A stretch of DNA of 40,093 nucleotides, taken from NCBI GenBank assembly GCA_035525375.1, contig DATLEI010000036.1, positions 1 to 40,093 of the forward strand. The letters run 5' to 3'. The position numbers were made by a program, and so were the translations under genes. This DNA is from JALZBN01 sp035525375 (GTDB lineage: Bacteria; Actinomycetota; Acidimicrobiia; Acidimicrobiales; AC-14). The notes below the pieces were generated by a model that was not told the DNA's origin, ran no database searches, and worked only from the letters and a program-made list of their open reading frames with translations. Below are positions 16,094 through 23,253 of the stretch, in pieces; the first letter of the stretch is position 1, and every line of letters starts with the position of its first letter.

Positions 16094-17500
16094 TCAGTAC
16101 GCCCGCCCGACGATCGCTACCAGTTCCGCCTCGGTGGATGACCCCGGGATTGATCCATCGGCGCGCTGCAGGCAACGGACGGTGACACCGGCCTCGGCGA
16201 GGGAAACTTCAGCGTCGCGAATGATGTCCCAGGGGATCCGAGCAAACCCGGCGCGCGCCGCCTCGACGGCGTCGTCGGCGCTCTCGACTTCGACGGTGCG
16301 AGCATCGCGCCGCTGCCGAGCGTCCGTCTCCAGGCTGAGCTGCACCTCGACGAGTGTCTGCTGCACCCGGCTCGCGACCTCCCCGATGGGGACCGCTTCC
16401 TTCTCGCTGGTGTCGCGCCGCACAAGGGTGGCGTTGCCCTGGGCCAAATCGCGAGGCCCTATCTCAATGCGTACGGGGATGCCCTTGAGCTCCCACTCGA
16501 CGGCGCGCCTTCCGAAGTTCGTGTCGGTCCGGTTGTCGAGCTCGACGCGGGTGCCGGCGGCGCGCAACTCCTCGGTGATCGCAGCGGCCCGCTCACCGGC
16601 GCCATCCTCGGCGCGCACGACGAGGACGACGACTTGGATAGGGGCGAGGTTCGGGGGGAGGCGCAGACCGTTGTCGTCGCCGTGGCCCATTACCAGGGCG
16701 CCGATGAGCCGGGTCGAAACGCCCCACGAGGTTTGCCAGGCGTACTCCTGCACGCCCTTCTCCGACTGGAATGTCATGTCGAACGCCTTGGCGAAGTTCT
16801 GGCCGAGCTCGTGGCTGGTGCCCATTTGCAGCGCTTTGCCGTCGCCCATCATTCCCTCGATGGTGTAGGTCGTGTCCGCGCCGGCAAACCGCTCCCGCTC
16901 GGTCTTTCGGCCCACGAGAACGGGCATGCCCATGACCCGTTCGGCAAAGTCCTCATAGACCTCGTGCAGGATGCGGAGCGCGTACCCGCCGGCGTCGGCC
17001 TGGGTGGCATGGGCCGTGTGACCTTCCTGCCAAAGGAACTCGCTAGTGCGGAGGATGATGCGGGGACGCAGTTCCCACCTGACCACGTTCGCCCACTGAT
17101 TGATCAGGAGCGGAAGGTCGCGGTAGCTCTGGATCCACTTGGCGAAAAACACGTTGATGATCGTCTCGCTAGTGGGCCGCACGACGATGGGCTCCTCGAG
17201 CTCCTTGCCACCACCGTGCGTGACGACAGCCAGTTCTGGGCTGAACCCCTCGACGTGAGCCGCTTCCTTGCGCAGGTAGGACTCGGGGATGAAGAGGGGG
17301 AAATACGCATTCTTGGCTCCCGCCGCCTTGATGCGGTCGTCCAACTCGCGCTGTATGCGCTCCCAGATGGCGTACCCGTAGGGCCGGATGACCATTGTGC
17401 CTCGCACCGGGCCGTTCTCAGCCAGCTCGGCCTTGGCGACGACGTCCTGATACCACTGGGGGTAATCGTCTGACTGAGGGGTGAGGACGTTCCTGGCCAT
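16094..17500 (-). CDS. proS: Prolyl-tRNA synthetase, archaeal/eukaryotic (type 3) form
   Basis: 468 residues. It charges tRNA-Pro. The class II motifs are visible: motif 1 region GPVRGTMVIRPYGYAIWERI, motif 2 around WELRPRIILRTSEFLWQEGH, and motif 3 near TSWGVSTRLIGALVMGHGDD. It then has an anticodon-binding domain (RLPPNLAPIQVVVLVV) and a C-terminal zinc-domain-like tail ending with Tyr (VAIVGRAY). The editing insertion of ordinary bacterial ProRS is absent, so this is type 3, found in several actinobacterial lineages and in Thermus/Deinococcus. The frame is open 79 codons further upstream, but ATG 17500 begins MARNVLTPQSDDYPQWYQDV as expected and has TACTCT exactly 6 nt upstream. It diverges from gltX. 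Confidence 0.94.
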   Translation of the reverse strand: MARNVLTPQSDDYPQWYQDVVAKAELAENGPVRGTMVIRPYGYAIWERIQRELDDRIKAAGAKNAYFPLFIPESYLRKEAAHVEGFSPELAVVTHGGGKELEEPIVVRPTSETIINVFFAKWIQSYRDLPLLINQWANVVRWELRPRIILRTSEFLWQEGHTAHATQADAGGYALRILHEVYEDFAERVMGMPVLVGRKTERERFAGADTTYTIEGMMGDGKALQMGTSHELGQNFAKAFDMTFQSEKGVQEYAWQTSWGVSTRLIGALVMGHGDDNGLRLPPNLAPIQVVVLVVRAEDGAGERAAAITEELRAAGTRVELDNRTDTNFGRRAVEWELKGIPVRIEIGPRDLAQGNATLVRRDTSEKEAVPIGEVASRVQQTLVEVQLSLETDARQRRDARTVEVESADDAVEAARAGFARIPWDIIRDAEVSLAEAGVTVRCLQRADGSIPGSSTEAELVAIVGRAY

Positions 17501-17564
17501 GGGGTGAGAGTAGACGGCGGTCAAAACACACACCGTCGGTATTCGAGGACCTAGCGTGTATTCA
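17501..17564. promoter_or_regulatory. proS / gltX divergent promoter region
   Basis: On the minus strand TACTCT stands 6 nt before the proS ATG at 17500. On the plus strand TAGCGT (17552-17557) stands 7 nt before the gltX ATG at 17565. Neither gene has a ribosome-binding site, so both mRNAs are probably leaderless. No -35 element is clear. Confidence 0.5.
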
Positions 17565-18950
17565 ATGACAGCCCCGCGGGTGCGCTTCGCGCCCTCGCCC
17601 ACCGGGTTCCTCCACGTTGGCAGCGCGCGAGCGGCCCTGTTCAACTGGCTGTTTGCCCGCCATACCGGCGGGACTCTGGTGTTGCGCATCGAGGATACCG
17701 ACCCGGCCCGTTCGCGCGACGACCTCATCGAGGGCATCGAGCGGGCGCTGCGCTGGCTCGGGCTCGACTGGGACGAAGGGCCGGTCCGCCAATCGGGTCG
17801 GATGCATCTCTACCGCGAGGCGGCCGACAAGCTCCTCGCCGCAGGGGTTGCGTACTACTGCAACTGCACGCCGGAGGCGCTCCGTGAACGGGCCCGTAAG
17901 ACGCCGGGTTACGACGGCTTCTGCCGCGATCGCGCACTGCAGGCGGGCGCGGTGCGGCTGCGCACGCCCGATGAGGGAGAGACCATTGTGCAGGACCTCA
18001 TTCGGGGCGAGGTCCGCTTCGAGAACGGCGCGCTCGAGGACTTCGTGGTTCTCCGCACCGACGGTTCGCCGACCTTCGTTCTCGCCAACGCGGTGGACGA
18101 CACTGACATGGCGATCAGCCACGTGATTCGTGGCGAAGACCTGCTGCCGTCCACACCCAAGGGGATCCTGGCGCGCCGGCTTCTCGGGGAAACCGACGAC
18201 CCGGTGTTCGCCCACCTTCCGCTGCTCGTCGACGAGTCGCGTCAGAAGCTCTCCAAACGGCGGCATTCGGTTGCGGTTGAGGAATTTCGCGAACAGGGAT
18301 ATCTCGCGGAGGCCATGCGGAACTATCTCGCGCTGCTGGGATGGGCCCCGTCCGATGACCGCGAGGTTGTTTCCATCGACGAGATCATTGCCGAGTTCCG
18401 CCTCGAGGACGTGAAGCCTTCACCCGCGTTCTTCGACGAGAAGAAGCTCGGCCATATCAACGCCGAGTACATCCGCGCCCTCCCGGGGGAGAGGTTTATC
18501 AGTGACGCACTGCCGTGGCTCGAGGAGGACCCGCCGTGGCCCCCGGAGCGGTTCGACCTCGGCACCTTCACGGCGGTCGCGCCACTCGTACAGGAGCGGG
18601 TGCGCACATTGTCGGAGGTTCCGGCGATGGTGGACTTCTTGTTCCTCGAGGAGCCGGATCTCGACAAGGAGGAGTGGGACAAGATGGTCGGTCGGGTGCC
18701 GCCGGCGGCCGCCCTGCTCGATGACGCCACCGCCGAGTACGCGTCGTGCGACTGGAGTTCCGAGGTGTTGCACGGGGCCACTCTCGCCATTGGCGAGCGC
18801 CATGGTCTCAAGTTGAACAAAGCCCAGGCACCCATCCGGCTCGCAGTGACCGGCCGATCGGTCGGCCCGCCGCTGTTCGAATCGCTTGTTGTTCTGGGGC
18901 GAGAGTGCGTGGTGCGGCGGTTGAGCGCGGCGCGCCAGCGATTGCCGTGA
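17565..18950 (+). CDS. gltX: Glutamyl-tRNA synthetase, probably non-discriminating
   Basis: 461 residues. It charges tRNA-Glu and, in bacteria without GlnRS, tRNA-Gln as well. Class I motifs: the HIGH-like FAPSPTGFLHVGSARAALFN (HVGS) at the start and KMSKS-like LSKRRHS (about 228). A cysteine cluster (YYCNCTPEAL ... GYDGFCRDRA) fits a zinc site of bacterial GluRS. The C-terminal anticodon-binding domain follows. The ATG at 17565 gives MTAPRVRFAPSP; a GTG 9 nt upstream is possible but overlaps the -10. tRNA-Gln and tRNA-Glu genes are immediately downstream, both being likely substrates. The stop overlaps the next start by 4 nt (GTGA). No gatCAB amidotransferase or glnS gene is in the window to test this. 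Confidence 0.95.
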   Translation: MTAPRVRFAPSPTGFLHVGSARAALFNWLFARHTGGTLVLRIEDTDPARSRDDLIEGIERALRWLGLDWDEGPVRQSGRMHLYREAADKLLAAGVAYYCNCTPEALRERARKTPGYDGFCRDRALQAGAVRLRTPDEGETIVQDLIRGEVRFENGALEDFVVLRTDGSPTFVLANAVDDTDMAISHVIRGEDLLPSTPKGILARRLLGETDDPVFAHLPLLVDESRQKLSKRRHSVAVEEFREQGYLAEAMRNYLALLGWAPSDDREVVSIDEIIAEFRLEDVKPSPAFFDEKKLGHINAEYIRALPGERFISDALPWLEEDPPWPPERFDLGTFTAVAPLVQERVRTLSEVPAMVDFLFLEEPDLDKEEWDKMVGRVPPAAALLDDATAEYASCDWSSEVLHGATLAIGERHGLKLNKAQAPIRLAVTGRSVGPPLFESLVVLGRECVVRRLSAARQRLP

Positions 18951-19573
18951 GGCTGGTCTTTCGGATCGCCCTTGGTTTTTTGGGGATGCTCTTCGTTTAT
19001 CTGGCGGTCACATTCGTTCAGGTCTGGTTGGCCTCGCGCCAAGACAACGCCCAGCCTGCTCAGGCCATCGTCGTCTTCGGTACGGCGCAGTACGACGGAG
19101 AGCCGTCGCCGGTGTTGAAAGCGCGACTTGACCACGCCGTTGATCTGTACCGTCGCAAGTTGGCGCCCGTGGTTGTCGTCACCGGCGGGCGCCGACCGGG
19201 CGACCGCTTCACCGAGGCAGCTGCGTCGGCCAACTACCTATCCGCTCACGGGGTTCCTGACGGTGATGTGTTGCGGGAGGTGTCGGGGCAGTCATCGTGG
19301 CAGTCGCTGGCGGCGACGGCCACCTTCCTGAAGGAACGCGGCATCAGCCGAGTGCTCCTAGTCTCGGATCCTTTCCACTCGTTCCGGATCGGCGCCATGG
19401 CCGACGAGCTCGGCTTAGAGGGTCATGCATCACCGACCCAATCGAGCCCGATCTCCGGATTTAGCGCCGCCAAGTACATGGCGCGGGAGACCGCAGCGGT
19501 CGCGGTAGGACGCATCATCGGCTACCGGCGCGAGGCGGGAGTGCACAACGTCGTCGTCGGCGACAGTGGGTAG
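18947..19573 (+). CDS. DUF218 (YdcF-like) membrane-anchored protein
   Basis: 208 residues from a GTG that overlaps the gltX stop (GTGA). One N-terminal membrane helix (RIALGFLGMLFVYLAVTFVQVW) is followed by the DUF218 domain: QAIVVFGTAQYDGEPSPVLK, VVVVTGGRRPGDRFTEAAA, SSWQSLAATATFLKERG and LLVSDPFHSFRIGAMADEL. YdcF/SanA-type proteins of this fold sit at the membrane and are linked to envelope functions; the enzyme activity is not settled. The long reading frame is open 67 codons upstream inside gltX, which is why the coupled GTG is preferred. Coupling to gltX seems accidental rather than functional. A TAGGAT (19581-19586) just after its end may be the promoter of the tRNA pair. Confidence 0.8.
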   Translation: MRLVFRIALGFLGMLFVYLAVTFVQVWLASRQDNAQPAQAIVVFGTAQYDGEPSPVLKARLDHAVDLYRRKLAPVVVVTGGRRPGDRFTEAAASANYLSAHGVPDGDVLREVSGQSSWQSLAATATFLKERGISRVLLVSDPFHSFRIGAMADELGLEGHASPTQSSPISGFSAAKYMARETAAVAVGRIIGYRREAGVHNVVVGDSG

Positions 19574-19580
19574 GAGCCGC

Positions 19581-19586
19581 TAGGAT
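19581..19586 (+). promoter_or_regulatory. Candidate -10 of the tRNA pair
   Basis: TAGGAT lies 13 nt before the 5' end of tRNA-Gln, the right distance for a short 5' leader removed by RNase P. No convincing -35 is seen. Confidence 0.35.
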
Positions 19587-19599
19587 TTTCTGGACCCAG

Positions 19600-19671
19600 T
19601 CGGGGGTGGTGTAATCGGCAACACAGCAGGTTCTGGACCTGTTATTGGGGGTTCGAGTCCTCCCCCCCGAG
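19600..19671 (+). tRNA. tRNA-Gln (anticodon CTG)
   Basis: A 72-nt cloverleaf. Acceptor arms TCGGGGG (19600-19606) and CCCCCGA (19664-19670) pair fully. The anticodon loop TTCTGGA has CTG, closed by GCAGG/CCTGT. The T arm is GGGGG-TTCGAGT-CCTCC. The discriminator is G and CCA is not encoded. It reads CAG codons. Bacteria like this usually charge it with glutamate by GluRS and then amidate it. Confidence 0.93.
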
Positions 19672-19701
19672 CGAGCCGTGCAACACTCTTGCTCGGCGCA
19701 T

Positions 19702-19774
19702 GGCCCCATCGTCTAGCGGCCTAGGACACCACCCTCTCAAGGTGGAGACACGGGTTCGAACCCCGTTGGGGCTG
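19702..19774 (+). tRNA. tRNA-Glu (anticodon CTC), integration site of an island
   Basis: A 73-nt cloverleaf. Acceptor arms GGCCCCA (19702-19708) and TGGGGCT (19767-19773) pair with one G-U. The anticodon stem CCACC/GGTGG closes the loop CTCTCAA with anticodon CTC. The T arm is ACGGG-TTCGAAC-CCCGT, discriminator G, no encoded CCA. The gene is intact. Its 3' part is repeated exactly about 10 kb downstream (29699-29730). Confidence 0.95.
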
Positions 19775-19775
19775 C
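19744..19775 (+). repeat. Probable attL: 32-bp repeat in the 3' half of tRNA-Glu
   Basis: These 32 bp run from the anticodon stem through the T arm and acceptor strand to one base past the tRNA. They recur base for base at 29699-29730 and differ outside on both sides. Exact copies of a tRNA 3' end flanking a block of foreign-looking genes are the standard trace of tyrosine-recombinase integration. Confidence 0.8.
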
Positions 19776-19795
19776 GACAGCCAGGTCGACGGCCA

Positions 19796-19812
19796 TAAGC
19801 GCCTAGCGCTTA
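19796..19812. promoter_or_regulatory. Inverted repeat upstream of the toxin-antitoxin pair
   Basis: TAAGCGC (19796-19802) and GCGCTTA (19806-19812) are perfect arms around CTA. A second palindrome, GACGC-AG-GCGTC (19824-19835), overlaps TTGACG (19822-19827). Antitoxin promoters are usually bound at such palindromes by the antitoxin or toxin-antitoxin complex. Autoregulation is inferred. Confidence 0.45.
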
Positions 19813-19858
19813 CAACGATGATTGACGCAGGCGTCGATCCGGGGGGATAGCCTTCGTC

Positions 19859-20053
19859 ATGGTGGTGGCACAGGAGCGACCTCAGACCCCCGAGCTCGAT
19901 GCGTTCATCGCCGAGATGGGCGGGGAGGACGCCGTCATTTCCATGATCGAAGAAACCAAGCGCTGCGCCGCCGATGGCACGTTGCCAGCGTTCAACGACA
20001 AGGAGTCGTTCCTGGCATTCTTCAGGCAAGGTCGTCACAGCCAATCGGCGTGA
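19859..20053 (+). CDS. Probable type II antitoxin
   Basis: 64 residues, acidic then basic at the C-terminus: QERPQTPELDAFIAEMGG, MIEETKRCAADGTLP and FNDKESFLAFFRQGR. It is not recognised as a specific antitoxin family. Its size, the GTGA overlap with a RelE/ParE-like protein, and palindromes upstream make it the likely antitoxin. The start is the ATG at 19859, with TAGCCT 5 nt upstream and no ribosome-binding site, a probable leaderless start. It is the first gene inside the probable island, immediately after tRNA-Glu. Toxin-antitoxin pairs are common near att sites, where they can stabilise the element. Confidence 0.6.
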   Translation: MVVAQERPQTPELDAFIAEMGGEDAVISMIEETKRCAADGTLPAFNDKESFLAFFRQGRHSQSA

Positions 20054-20298
20054 GCTGGGCCGTTGTTGTTCAGGATTCGGCCGCTCAGGACATCGAACGC
20101 TTGAGTGAGGCTGACCGCGGCGCACTGTGGGATGCCTTCTTCGAATGGACCGAGGCAGGCCCTCCACGCCGCAGGCGCCGGCTGTTGGGCGGTGCCGAGC
20201 TGTTCCAGGACGATCTTGCTTCGGGGCACACCGTGACGTACTTCGTCCATGAGACCGAGCACTACGTAGCGATCTTGCGCGTTCGCCCGACGGGCTAG
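20050..20298 (+). CDS. Probable RelE/ParE-like toxin
   Basis: 82 residues from a GTG that overlaps the antitoxin stop (GTGA). It begins VSWAVVVQDSAAQDIERLSE, then WDAFFEWTEAGPPRRRRR and FQDDLASGHTVTYFVHETEH, ending YVAILRVRPTG. The order (short strand, two helices, basic loop, beta sheet with late Tyr and Arg residues) resembles the RelE/ParE fold, whose members cut mRNA on ribosomes or inhibit gyrase. Which of these it does cannot be told. Longer reading frames from 19822 exist but their first part is an out-of-frame copy of the antitoxin region. Coupled translation keeps antitoxin first, as usual for this class. Confidence 0.6.
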   Translation: MSWAVVVQDSAAQDIERLSEADRGALWDAFFEWTEAGPPRRRRRLLGGAELFQDDLASGHTVTYFVHETEHYVAILRVRPTG

Positions 20299-20342
20299 GG
20301 CCTCCGTGGCGACCCGCAAACCCGATCAGTACGATCATCGTC

Positions 20343-20450
20343 GTGGCTGACGACAGGGCCGTCATTCGGCGAGTGCGGGCCGCCCTGGCCGCGAAGGCCT
20401 CGACGTTGGACCACGGACCGCAGCCGAGATCGCGACGGTCCTCCCGATGA
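20343..20450 (+). pseudogene. Short ORF, probable remnant (first of a coupled pair)
   Basis: A GTG frame of 35 codons: VADDRAVIRRVRAALAAKAS, then a low-quality basic tail ending RSSR. The first 20 residues look like a real N-terminal helix; the tail looks random. It overlaps the next short frame by ATGA. It is best read as a chopped gene start in the gap 20299-20548; a tiny functional peptide cannot be excluded. Confidence 0.25.
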
Positions 20451-20539
20451 ACCACGTTCTCGCGGTCACAGATGCTGCCGGTCGCCATGCGATCATCAGC
20501 ACGGAGGACGCGCAGCACCTGTTGTCGGGCAGCGGCTAA
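20447..20539 (+). pseudogene. Short ORF, possible PIN-domain C-terminal remnant
   Basis: A 30-codon frame reading VLAVTDAAGRHAIISTEDAQ and ending LLSGSG. It resembles the C-terminal strand-helix of PIN-domain toxins (usually an I-x-T-S/x-D-x-x-D-L pattern), but the evidence is slight. It stops 9 nt before the ATPase start at 20549 and overlaps the previous short frame by 4 nt. Confidence 0.25.
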
Positions 20540-20548
20540 CAGCGCGCG

Positions 20549-21649
20549 GTGACCGTTTCAAGGCTGCGGGTCCGCAACTATCGGTCGCTGGTATACCTCG
20601 AGCTTCCGTTGGGCGCTCTCACGGTCATCTGCGGGGAGAACGCCACCGGTAAGACCAACCTCTACCGGGCGTTGCTCTTGTTGAGTCGCGGCGCGGATGG
20701 AGCCCTCGCTCGCACTTTGCTCGCTGAGGGTGGGATGCCATCGGTTTTGTGGGCCGGGCAACCGTCGTTTCCCGGAACTGGCAAGCGTCGACCCTTGCGG
20801 GTCCAGTTCGGAATCGAGCTCGACGGATTGAACTACGAGCTGTCGCTCGGCCTTCCCAGTGTTGACCCGGAGTCGACCCCGTTCTCACTCGATTCGGAAG
20901 TGAAGGAGGAAGTGGTTTGGGTCGGTCACAAAAGGACTCGTCACAACGTCCTGCTCGACCGTGGCGGGACGACGGCAATTGCGCGGGATGCGAACGGCGA
21001 GACCGCCAAGTTCGTCACTGTCATAGACCCGTTCGAACCTGTTCTCGGCCAACTTGGCGAGCCGGCCCGCTTCCCCGAGCTATTCGACCTAAGGGAACGT
21101 CTACGTCGGTGGCGCTTCTACCACCACTTCCCCACCGAGCCAGGTGCCCCGGCGCGGTTTCCCCGTCCGGGCGTCCGCACACCCGTCTTGGCCGACGACG
21201 GGCACGACTTGGCTGCGGCCCTGGCCACGATCGAGGACATCGGCAATGGGCTGGCCCTGAGTGACGCCATCAGTGATGCGTTTCCGGGTGGCAGCCTGCG
21301 TGTCGTCGCCGAACGCGGCACATTCAGCCTTGAGTTCGAGCTGAACGACCTTCGACGAGCGATGCAGGCCCATGAACTGTCGGACGGGACGCTGCGCTAC
21401 TTGTACTTGGTTGCCGCACTGCTCACTCCGCGACCACCGGAACTGCTGGTTTTGAACGAGCCTGAGACGAGTCTCCACACAAACCTGATTGGCCCTCTCG
21501 CGTCACTGATCTGCGAGGCGGCCCGATACTCGCAGGTCGTGGTCACGACGCACTCGACGGGGCTCGCCGAAAGACTGGCCCGTTCGAGTGACGCGGTGCA
21601 GGTCGGGCTGGTTCGTAACGACGACGGCTCGACGGCAGTCGTCGATTAG
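20549..21649 (+). CDS. AAA ATPase of the OLD/RecF-like ABC class
   Basis: 366 residues, GTG start. The N-terminus reads VSRLRVRNYRSLVYLELPLG, then Walker A in ICGENATGKTNLYRAL (about 27-42). The late part has a signature-like ELSDGTLRYLYLVAALL, Walker B in LLVLNEPETSLHTNL, and the H-loop in VVTTHSTGLAERL. The arrangement is that of the AAA_21 / COG4637-type predicted ATPases; no Toprim or other nuclease domain is fused. The middle part (VWVGHKRTRHNV, then FRHHFPTEPG-like WRFYHHFPTEPGAPARF) is specific to this subfamily. Related ATPases act in DNA repair or, with partners, in defence; no partner gene is evident here, so function is unknown. It lies inside the tRNA-Glu island. Confidence 0.8.
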   Translation: MTVSRLRVRNYRSLVYLELPLGALTVICGENATGKTNLYRALLLLSRGADGALARTLLAEGGMPSVLWAGQPSFPGTGKRRPLRVQFGIELDGLNYELSLGLPSVDPESTPFSLDSEVKEEVVWVGHKRTRHNVLLDRGGTTAIARDANGETAKFVTVIDPFEPVLGQLGEPARFPELFDLRERLRRWRFYHHFPTEPGAPARFPRPGVRTPVLADDGHDLAAALATIEDIGNGLALSDAISDAFPGGSLRVVAERGTFSLEFELNDLRRAMQAHELSDGTLRYLYLVAALLTPRPPELLVLNEPETSLHTNLIGPLASLICEAARYSQVVVTTHSTGLAERLARSSDAVQVGLVRNDDGSTAVVD

Positions 21650-21762
21650 TTAGCGGAACCCGGCGGAACGGTCTTCGTAACCGTGATCGTCCTGTCGTCG
21701 TTCTCTGTGACATCAGTCATGTCGTCGAGGCAAGCGTCGTCGATCTCCATATTGGTCGTCAC
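21646..21762 (-). CDS. Possible small acidic ORF
   Basis: A 38-codon frame from GTG at 21762 (or 34 from ATG at 21750): IDDACLDDMTDVTENDDRT, then ITVTKTVPPGSAN and a stop that overlaps the ATPase stop. No clear promoter or ribosome-binding site. It could be chance; the lack of random-looking basic residues makes it worth listing. The rest of 21650-21931 holds no recognisable feature except the start region of the next gene. Confidence 0.2.
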   Translation of the reverse strand: MTTNMEIDDACLDDMTDVTENDDRTITVTKTVPPGSAN

Positions 21763-21931
21763 AGAGACGACCTAATCCTTGGCGCGGTCGCCCGGAGCGT
21801 TCTCATCAGTCACTCGAAATCGTACGCATTGCGCGTTGCGCCTGCCGCCCGCGAGTCATCGCTCAGCGCGCGGTGGCGAGGCTGGCGTATCGTCACCTGC
21901 CCTTCGCGACCCGGAAGCCAACGGAGGAATT

Positions 21932-23200
21932 GTGAGCCGAGCAAGACCATGCACCGCTTCCGTCGTTGCGATCCTCGCCGTGCTGGTTGGCGCGTCGTGT
22001 TCGTCTTCGAAGGACACAACGACATCTACTGCGAGCTCTAACCCGAGCAAGCTGCCTGCCTATGCGGCGACGCTGCAGCCGCAGATCGTCCAGCTCCTGA
22101 AGGACAACGCCATTCCCGGCGCGACCGTGCTGATCCGGTCGCGCGACCAGGGCGATTGGACGGCGACGTTCGGCACCACCGAGCTTGGCAAGGAAACGCC
22201 GCCTACGGTCGACGACTTCTGGCGCATCGCCAGCAACACCAAGATGTATACGTCGACGGTCATCCTCCAGTTGGTGCAGGAAGGCAAGCTCAAGCTCGAC
22301 GATCCGATCTCCAAGTTCCGACCCGACGTGCCCAACGGCGACAACATCACGATCGCGCAGCTATCCGAGATGCGCAGCGGTCTCTTCCCTTACACCAGCG
22401 ACCTCGGGGTCAACGAGACCCAGGACAACGATCCGAAGAAGGTGTGGACGCCCGAAGAGTGTCTGGCCATCGCGTTCGCCCATCCGCCCGACTTCGCGCC
22501 GGGCACGCAGTTCGAGTACAGCAACACCAACACGGTCCTGCTCGGGCTCGTCGTCGAGAAGCTGACGGGGATGTCGCTTGCCGACGCGTACAAGAAACGG
22601 ATTTTCGAGCCGCTTGGGCTGAAGCACACCTCTATGCCGGCGGCGACCGACGCGTCGATCCCCGATCCCCATCCGCAGGGTTATTCGTTCGGGACCAACG
22701 TCTCCACCATCGAGACCTTCGCTCTTCCGCCCGACCAGCAGGCGGCCGCGGTGGCCGGCACCCTCAAGCCCACCAACCACACCAACGACAACCCGTCATA
22801 CGCATTCGGCGCCGGCAACTTGATCTCCACGGTTGACGACATGGCCACGTTCATCAAGGCAATGGTCGGCGGCGGGCTAATGGACGAGCAGATGCAGAAG
22901 ATCCGCATGGACAGCATCCAGCCCATCAACCCGGCCAACCCCGCCGCCGGGTACGGCCTGGGCATCCTCCGGTTCCCTGGCAAGATTTATGGGCACGACG
23001 GCCAGATGCCCGGGTTCATGACGTTCATGGGCTATGACCCGGTCGCCGACAACACGATCATCGTCGCCACCAACCTGGCCACCGTGCCGTCCGGCCAGGG
23101 ATCGGCGCTGGTGCTGGTCAAGGCCATCCTGCCGGTGCTCTACGGCTCGGGCGCAATCCCCGGCGACTCCGGGGCAGCGCCTTCAACTACCACGGGCTGA
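21932..23200 (+). CDS. Serine hydrolase of the beta-lactamase/DD-peptidase fold, lipoprotein (A)
   Basis: 422 residues. GGAGG at 21923-21927 is 4 nt before the GTG, which decides the start; the frame is open 51 codons further up. The signal peptide (VVAILAVLVGASC) has a lipobox Cys at 23. All three class C-type active-site motifs are present: S-N-T-K (101-104), Y-S-N (about 196-198) and G-H-D-G near residue 350. It is therefore probably an active esterase, DD-peptidase or beta-lactamase-like enzyme on the outer face of the membrane. It is a close relative of the gene at 23254-24438 on the other strand: both have FEYSNTNTVLLG / WQYSNTNTVLLG and STVDD / STLDD. It is inside the island. Substrate unknown. 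Confidence 0.85.
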   Translation: MSRARPCTASVVAILAVLVGASCSSSKDTTTSTASSNPSKLPAYAATLQPQIVQLLKDNAIPGATVLIRSRDQGDWTATFGTTELGKETPPTVDDFWRIASNTKMYTSTVILQLVQEGKLKLDDPISKFRPDVPNGDNITIAQLSEMRSGLFPYTSDLGVNETQDNDPKKVWTPEECLAIAFAHPPDFAPGTQFEYSNTNTVLLGLVVEKLTGMSLADAYKKRIFEPLGLKHTSMPAATDASIPDPHPQGYSFGTNVSTIETFALPPDQQAAAVAGTLKPTNHTNDNPSYAFGAGNLISTVDDMATFIKAMVGGGLMDEQMQKIRMDSIQPINPANPAAGYGLGILRFPGKIYGHDGQMPGFMTFMGYDPVADNTIIVATNLATVPSGQGSALVLVKAILPVLYGSGAIPGDSGAAPSTTTG

Positions 23201-23253
23201 CTACGAAACGCGCCGGAGGCCCCGGCTCCATTGCTTGTCTCGCAACGCCGCCG

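Noticed and set aside
17501..17737. Upstream extension of proS
   Set aside because: It overlaps gltX, has no ProRS-like sequence, and the TANNNT promoter lies inside it.
18971..18984. T-rich stretch after gltX as a terminator
   Set aside because: It lies in the DUF218 membrane helix codons and no stem precedes it.
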